Shown here: positions 7,417-9,376 of the stretch, one piece after another
How positions within the stretch are numbered: position 1 is the stretch's first letter
How the letters are laid out: every line of letters begins with the position of its first letter
Assembly (NCBI GenBank): GCA_002469305.1
Contig: DKEY01000033.1
Location: 1-9,376 of the forward strand
From: Sulfurospirillum sp. UBA6810
GTDB taxonomy: Bacteria; Campylobacterota; Campylobacteria; Campylobacterales; Sulfurospirillaceae
DNA: 9,376 nt
Direction: 5' to 3'
The notes under the pieces: model-generated
Databases searched by the model: none
Seen by the model: the letters and a program-made list of their open reading frames with translations, nothing else
Told to the model about the DNA's origin: nothing
Translations under genes and position numbers: made by a program

Positions 7417-8198
7417 TAGTATGTATGCTCAGTTGCTGGAAATTGTCTTGTTTGTACATCTTTTATGTATGCATCAAGAGCTGTTTTAATCAAACTTGCA
7501 CCATCAAGATATTGTTTGACAAATTTAGGTTTAAACTCCTCAAAAAATCCAAACATATCACTCCACACAAGCACTTGTCCATCTGTTGCATTCCCCGCAC
7601 CAATACCGATAGTTGGGATAGATATAGCTTCACTTACTCTTTTTGCGACATCAGCCTTTACCCCCTCAATCACAATACAAAAAGCACCTGCTTGTTCAAT
7701 GGCTTTTGCATCTTCTATAAGTTTTAAAGCTTCCTCTTCGGTTTTTCCTTTTACTATATAGCCACCCTCACTTCTAACAAATTGTGGCATAAGTCCTATG
7801 TGTCCAACTACAGCGATGGAGTTGTCTGTAAGAGTTTTGATGATGTGAGCCCGTTCAACTCCTCCCTCTATCTTTATGGCATGTGCTGCAGTCTCTTGAT
7901 AGACACGTGAAGCATTTTTTAAAGCAGTTTTTTCATCTGTATAGGTTCCAAAAGGCATATCACAGATGATAAAACTATCAGGCGCTCCTTTACAAACGGC
8001 ATTTGTATGGTATATCATTATTTCTAAAGTTGCTGAGAGAGTGTCTTTTTCATTTCTAAAGCTCATATTTAAACTATCACCCACTAAAATCATATCAACT
8101 TTTTTGTTGAATAAAGAAGCAAACAAAGAATCATAAGCAGTGATAACAGTTAAAGGAGTATTTCCTTTGGCTTTTTTTATGGAAGTTATTGATTTCAT
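7416..8198 (-). CDS. panB: 3-methyl-2-oxobutanoate hydroxymethyltransferase
   Basis: Catalyses the first committed step of pantothenate (vitamin B5, hence CoA) synthesis: hydroxymethyl transfer from 5,10-methylenetetrahydrofolate to 2-oxoisovalerate, giving ketopantoate. It is a 260-residue cytosolic TIM-barrel enzyme of normal length. Visible motifs are TAYD (20-23), VGDSLNM (39-45) with metal-binding Asp41, ICDMPFG (78-84) with Asp80, KIEGG (109-113) with Glu111, GHIGLMPQ (132-139), Glu178 in VIEGV as the probable catalytic base, IGIGAG (197-202), and GQVLVWSDM (207-215). These match the ligands and substrate contacts known for E. coli PanB. AAGG six bases before the ATG supports the start. 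It leads the minus-strand panB-ruvB unit; panC, panD and panE are not in view, so the pathway is not clustered here. Confidence 0.97.
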   Translation of the reverse strand: MKSITSIKKAKGNTPLTVITAYDSLFASLFNKKVDMILVGDSLNMSFRNEKDTLSATLEIMIYHTNAVCKGAPDSFIICDMPFGTYTDEKTALKNASRVYQETAAHAIKIEGGVERAHIIKTLTDNSIAVVGHIGLMPQFVRSEGGYIVKGKTEEEALKLIEDAKAIEQAGAFCIVIEGVKADVAKRVSEAISIPTIGIGAGNATDGQVLVWSDMFGFFEEFKPKFVKQYLDGASLIKTALDAYIKDVQTRQFPATEHTY

Positions 8199-8220
8199 TA
8201 CAAACCTTTTTTCTTTTTGT

Positions 8221-8249
8221 ATCTTATGCCAAAGCCCATGCTTTGTGAA
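8221..8249 (-). promoter_or_regulatory. Candidate panB promoter with inverted repeat in its spacer
   Basis: Minus strand: TTCACA (8249-8244, five of six to the -35 consensus), exactly 17 bases, then TAAGAT (8226-8221, four of six to the -10 consensus). Transcription would start near 8214, about 16 bases before the panB ATG. The spacer holds most of a perfect inverted repeat, CAAAGC-CCAT-GCTTTG (8230-8245 on the plus strand), in the place where repressors often bind. The boxes are modest matches and the operator role is inference. Confidence 0.42.
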
Positions 8250-8269
8250 GAATTGTTTTATTTTTTACT

Positions 8270-8281
8270 CTTACATGTAAG
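8270..8281. repeat. Palindrome CTTACATGTAAG, intergenic copy
   Basis: Full 12-bp palindrome in the divergent panB/Hpt intergenic region, about 20 bases upstream of the candidate panB -35. Being intergenic, it is not explained by protein coding and could be a regulator site for either gene or a copy of a genome-wide iterated motif. Confidence 0.6.
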
Positions 8282-8333
8282 CTTGAAGAAGATAAAAAAC
8301 TATTTAAATTTGAATTAGATTTTATCTAAAAAA

Positions 8334-8342
8334 TGGTATGAT
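8334..8342 (+). promoter_or_regulatory. Candidate promoter of the Hpt-trpA unit
   Basis: TGGTATGAT fits an extended -10 (TGnTATAAT) with one mismatch, 44 bases before the Hpt ATG. No clear -35 is seen. A second possible -10, TATACT, lies at 8360-8365. Just upstream, TTAGAT-TTT-ATCTAA (8315-8329) is a perfect 6-bp inverted repeat that could be a regulator site or simply AT-rich noise. The intergenic region 8199-8386 is the only divergent promoter region in the window; apart from these sites and a TTACATGTAA palindrome at 8271-8280 I see nothing else in it. Confidence 0.38.
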
Positions 8343-8386
8343 TACAATCAAAACAAAACTATACTGTGGCTTAGGAATGGAAACAT

Positions 8387-8797
8387 ATGGGTTTATTCAC
8401 ACAATTAGAAATTGATTTCGATTTAGAAATTGTTGAAGACTTTATTTCTCACTATGGAATTATGTGTGAAAATATGGAACCATTGATCATAGGGCTGAAT
8501 AAAATAGAAGCATTTGAAGAAAACATTGGGGAACTTTTTAGAATTTTTCACAATATGAAATCAGCAGCTGGATTTTTAAAACTAGATCCTATCATCAAAC
8601 TAGCGGCACTTTGTGAAGATGTAGTTGAAGAGGCAAGACTGCTCAAAGGACCAGCAAGTGAAGAGTTTATAGATTGGCTTTTGATGGTAAGTGATCAGCT
8701 TGATAGATATCGTCTTGATATAGAAAATGATGCAGAATACTTTGGTATGCTTGAGCCTTTGATTATAAAAGTACCAATTAACTTGGAGAGACATTGA
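8387..8797 (+). CDS. Stand-alone histidine phosphotransfer (Hpt) domain protein
   Basis: A 136-residue, acidic, wholly helical cytosolic protein. LFRIFHNMKSAAGFL (50-64) is the Hpt active-site helix: His55 is the predicted phospho-acceptor, with Lys58 and the small residues Ser59-Ala60-Ala61 in the expected positions of the H-x-x-K-[GS] pattern. Helices flanking it (about 12-40 and 66-110) would complete a four-helix bundle. There is no kinase, receiver or membrane segment, so it should relay phosphate between a hybrid sensor or CheA-like kinase and a response regulator encoded elsewhere. AGGA at 8373-8376 lies 10 bases before the ATG. A nearer ATG at 8377 is out of frame. Its TGA stop overlaps the TTG start of trpA, an odd partner for a signalling protein. 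Hpt domains are short and diverse; the family is well supported, the pathway unknown. Confidence 0.82.
   Translation: MGLFTQLEIDFDLEIVEDFISHYGIMCENMEPLIIGLNKIEAFEENIGELFRIFHNMKSAAGFLKLDPIIKLAALCEDVVEEARLLKGPASEEFIDWLLMVSDQLDRYRLDIENDAEYFGMLEPLIIKVPINLERH
8785..8790 (+). promoter_or_regulatory. Ribosome binding site that sets the TTG start of trpA
   Basis: GGAGAG, inside the end of the Hpt gene, lies a few bases before the TTG at 8794. An in-frame TAA at 8779-8781 excludes any longer trpA, and the next in-frame ATG is codon 82, within conserved sequence, so TTG is the only sensible start. Confidence 0.75.
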
Positions 8798-9376
8798 AAG
8801 AATTAGTAGGGTATATTACAGCAGGATTTCCAGATATAAATTTTTCAAAAGATTTGACACTTAGTTTAAAAGAAGCTGGTGTTGATAGGCTAGAACTTGG
8901 CATTCCTTTTTCAGACCCAGTTGCAGATGGGCCAGTTATAGAACTAGCAAACTTAAAAGCATTGCAAAATGGCTTTAAGTTAGAGCATCTCTTTGAACTC
9001 TCAAAAGATATAGCAACTCAAATTGATACGTATTGGATGGGGTATTTTAACTCTTTTTATCATAAGGGTTTTGAAAACTTTACATGTAAGGCTCGTGATT
9101 TTGGTGTAAAGGGGTTTATTATCCCTGATTTACCTCATGAAGAGGCAGTTGCTTATACAAAAGAGATGGATACAAAAGAACTCTCTTTGGTAAGCTTTGT
9201 TGCACCCACAGATACCCCACAGAGGATAAAAACAGTAGTTGAAAACTCTCGTGGTTTTGTGTATCTTGTAGCATATGCTGGTATCACAGGAAGTGGTGCA
9301 AGCGAAGATTTAAGCAATATCATAGAAAATATAAGAAATTTTACAAAAACGCCTGTTTTTGTAGGTTTTGGTGTTG
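8794..9376 (+). CDS. trpA: Tryptophan synthase alpha chain (3' end outside window)
   Basis: Cleaves indole-3-glycerol phosphate to indole and glyceraldehyde-3-phosphate, passing indole through a tunnel to TrpB in the alpha2-beta2 complex; the last stage of tryptophan synthesis. The 194 codons present start with a TTG and read MKELVGYITAGFPD, then LELGIPFSDPVADGP (33-47). Glu34 and Asp45 match the catalytic pair Glu49/Asp60 of the E. coli enzyme. GFIIPDLPHEE (107-117), AGITGSG (162-168) for the mobile loop 6 region, and PVFVGFGV (187-194) at the phosphate site follow. Compared with E. coli the N-terminus is about 15 residues shorter, lacking the first helix; short forms like this are, as I recall, normal in this phylum. 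The remaining 50-60 residues lie beyond the window. It overlaps the Hpt gene (TTGA), and trpB is not directly upstream, so the usual trpBA pairing is broken here. Confidence 0.94.
   Translation, partial: MKELVGYITAGFPDINFSKDLTLSLKEAGVDRLELGIPFSDPVADGPVIELANLKALQNGFKLEHLFELSKDIATQIDTYWMGYFNSFYHKGFENFTCKARDFGVKGFIIPDLPHEEAVAYTKEMDTKELSLVSFVAPTDTPQRIKTVVENSRGFVYLVAYAGITGSGASEDLSNIIENIRNFTKTPVFVGFGV
9080..9089. repeat. Iterated palindrome TTACATGTAA, trpA copy
   Basis: Exact 10-bp core in trpA, here in a different reading phase (TTT ACA TGT AAG, Phe-Thr-Cys-Lys) from the dynamin-gene copies, so shared codon usage alone does not account for it. Confidence 0.55.

Noticed and set aside
7425..7761. 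Two open plus-strand frames of about 100 codons opposite panB
   Set aside because: They are antisense to highly conserved PanB motifs, have no ribosome site and low-complexity translations, so they are shadows of the real gene.
8334..8350. Possible sigma-54 type promoter beginning TGG before the Hpt gene
   Set aside because: The GC doublet needed at -12 is absent; an extended -10 explains the same bases better.
8377..8379. Alternative ATG upstream of the Hpt start
   Set aside because: It is out of frame with the Hpt coding sequence by one base.

Overview
The window looks like a chromosomal segment from a Campylobacterota (epsilonproteobacterial) genome, most likely a Sulfurimonas-like or related free-living genus. 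The evidence is low GC with AT-rich codon use, a FrdB of the Wolinella/Campylobacter type, and a tandem dynamin-like gene pair directly downstream of frdB, as I recall it for Campylobacter jejuni (Cj0408-Cj0412). The genus is an inference; the phylum is fairly secure.

Left part (1-790): the last codons of frdA overlap frdB by ATGA, and a hairpin follows frdB. This is the end of a frd operon for fumarate reductase/succinate oxidation, an enzyme used in fumarate respiration and in the oxidative or reductive TCA cycle in this phylum.

Central part (845-5285): a promoter-like extended -10 precedes two large overlapping genes encoding paralogous dynamin-superfamily GTPases (791 and 673 residues). 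They overlap by 8 bp and were probably translated as a coupled pair that acts together at the membrane. The second gene ends in a short palindrome shared with the convergent gene on the other strand; both stop codons lie in its arms.

Right-centre, minus strand (5280-8249): panB (pantothenate synthesis), ruvB (Holliday-junction branch migration) and an AI-2E-family membrane protein lie head to tail. panB and ruvB overlap by one base; the AI-2E gene follows after 73 bp with its own strong ribosome binding site. A candidate panB promoter has an inverted repeat between its -35 and -10.

Right end, plus strand (8315-9376): a small stand-alone histidine phosphotransfer (Hpt) protein overlaps by its stop codon the TTG start of trpA (tryptophan synthase alpha), which runs off the window.

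Most genes are core metabolism or DNA repair. The most unusual content is the dynamin-like pair, the Hpt-trpA coupling, and a 10-bp palindrome (TTACATGTAA) that recurs four times exactly and twice with one mismatch. I saw no tRNA, rRNA, CRISPR array, insertion sequence or other sign of recent transfer.
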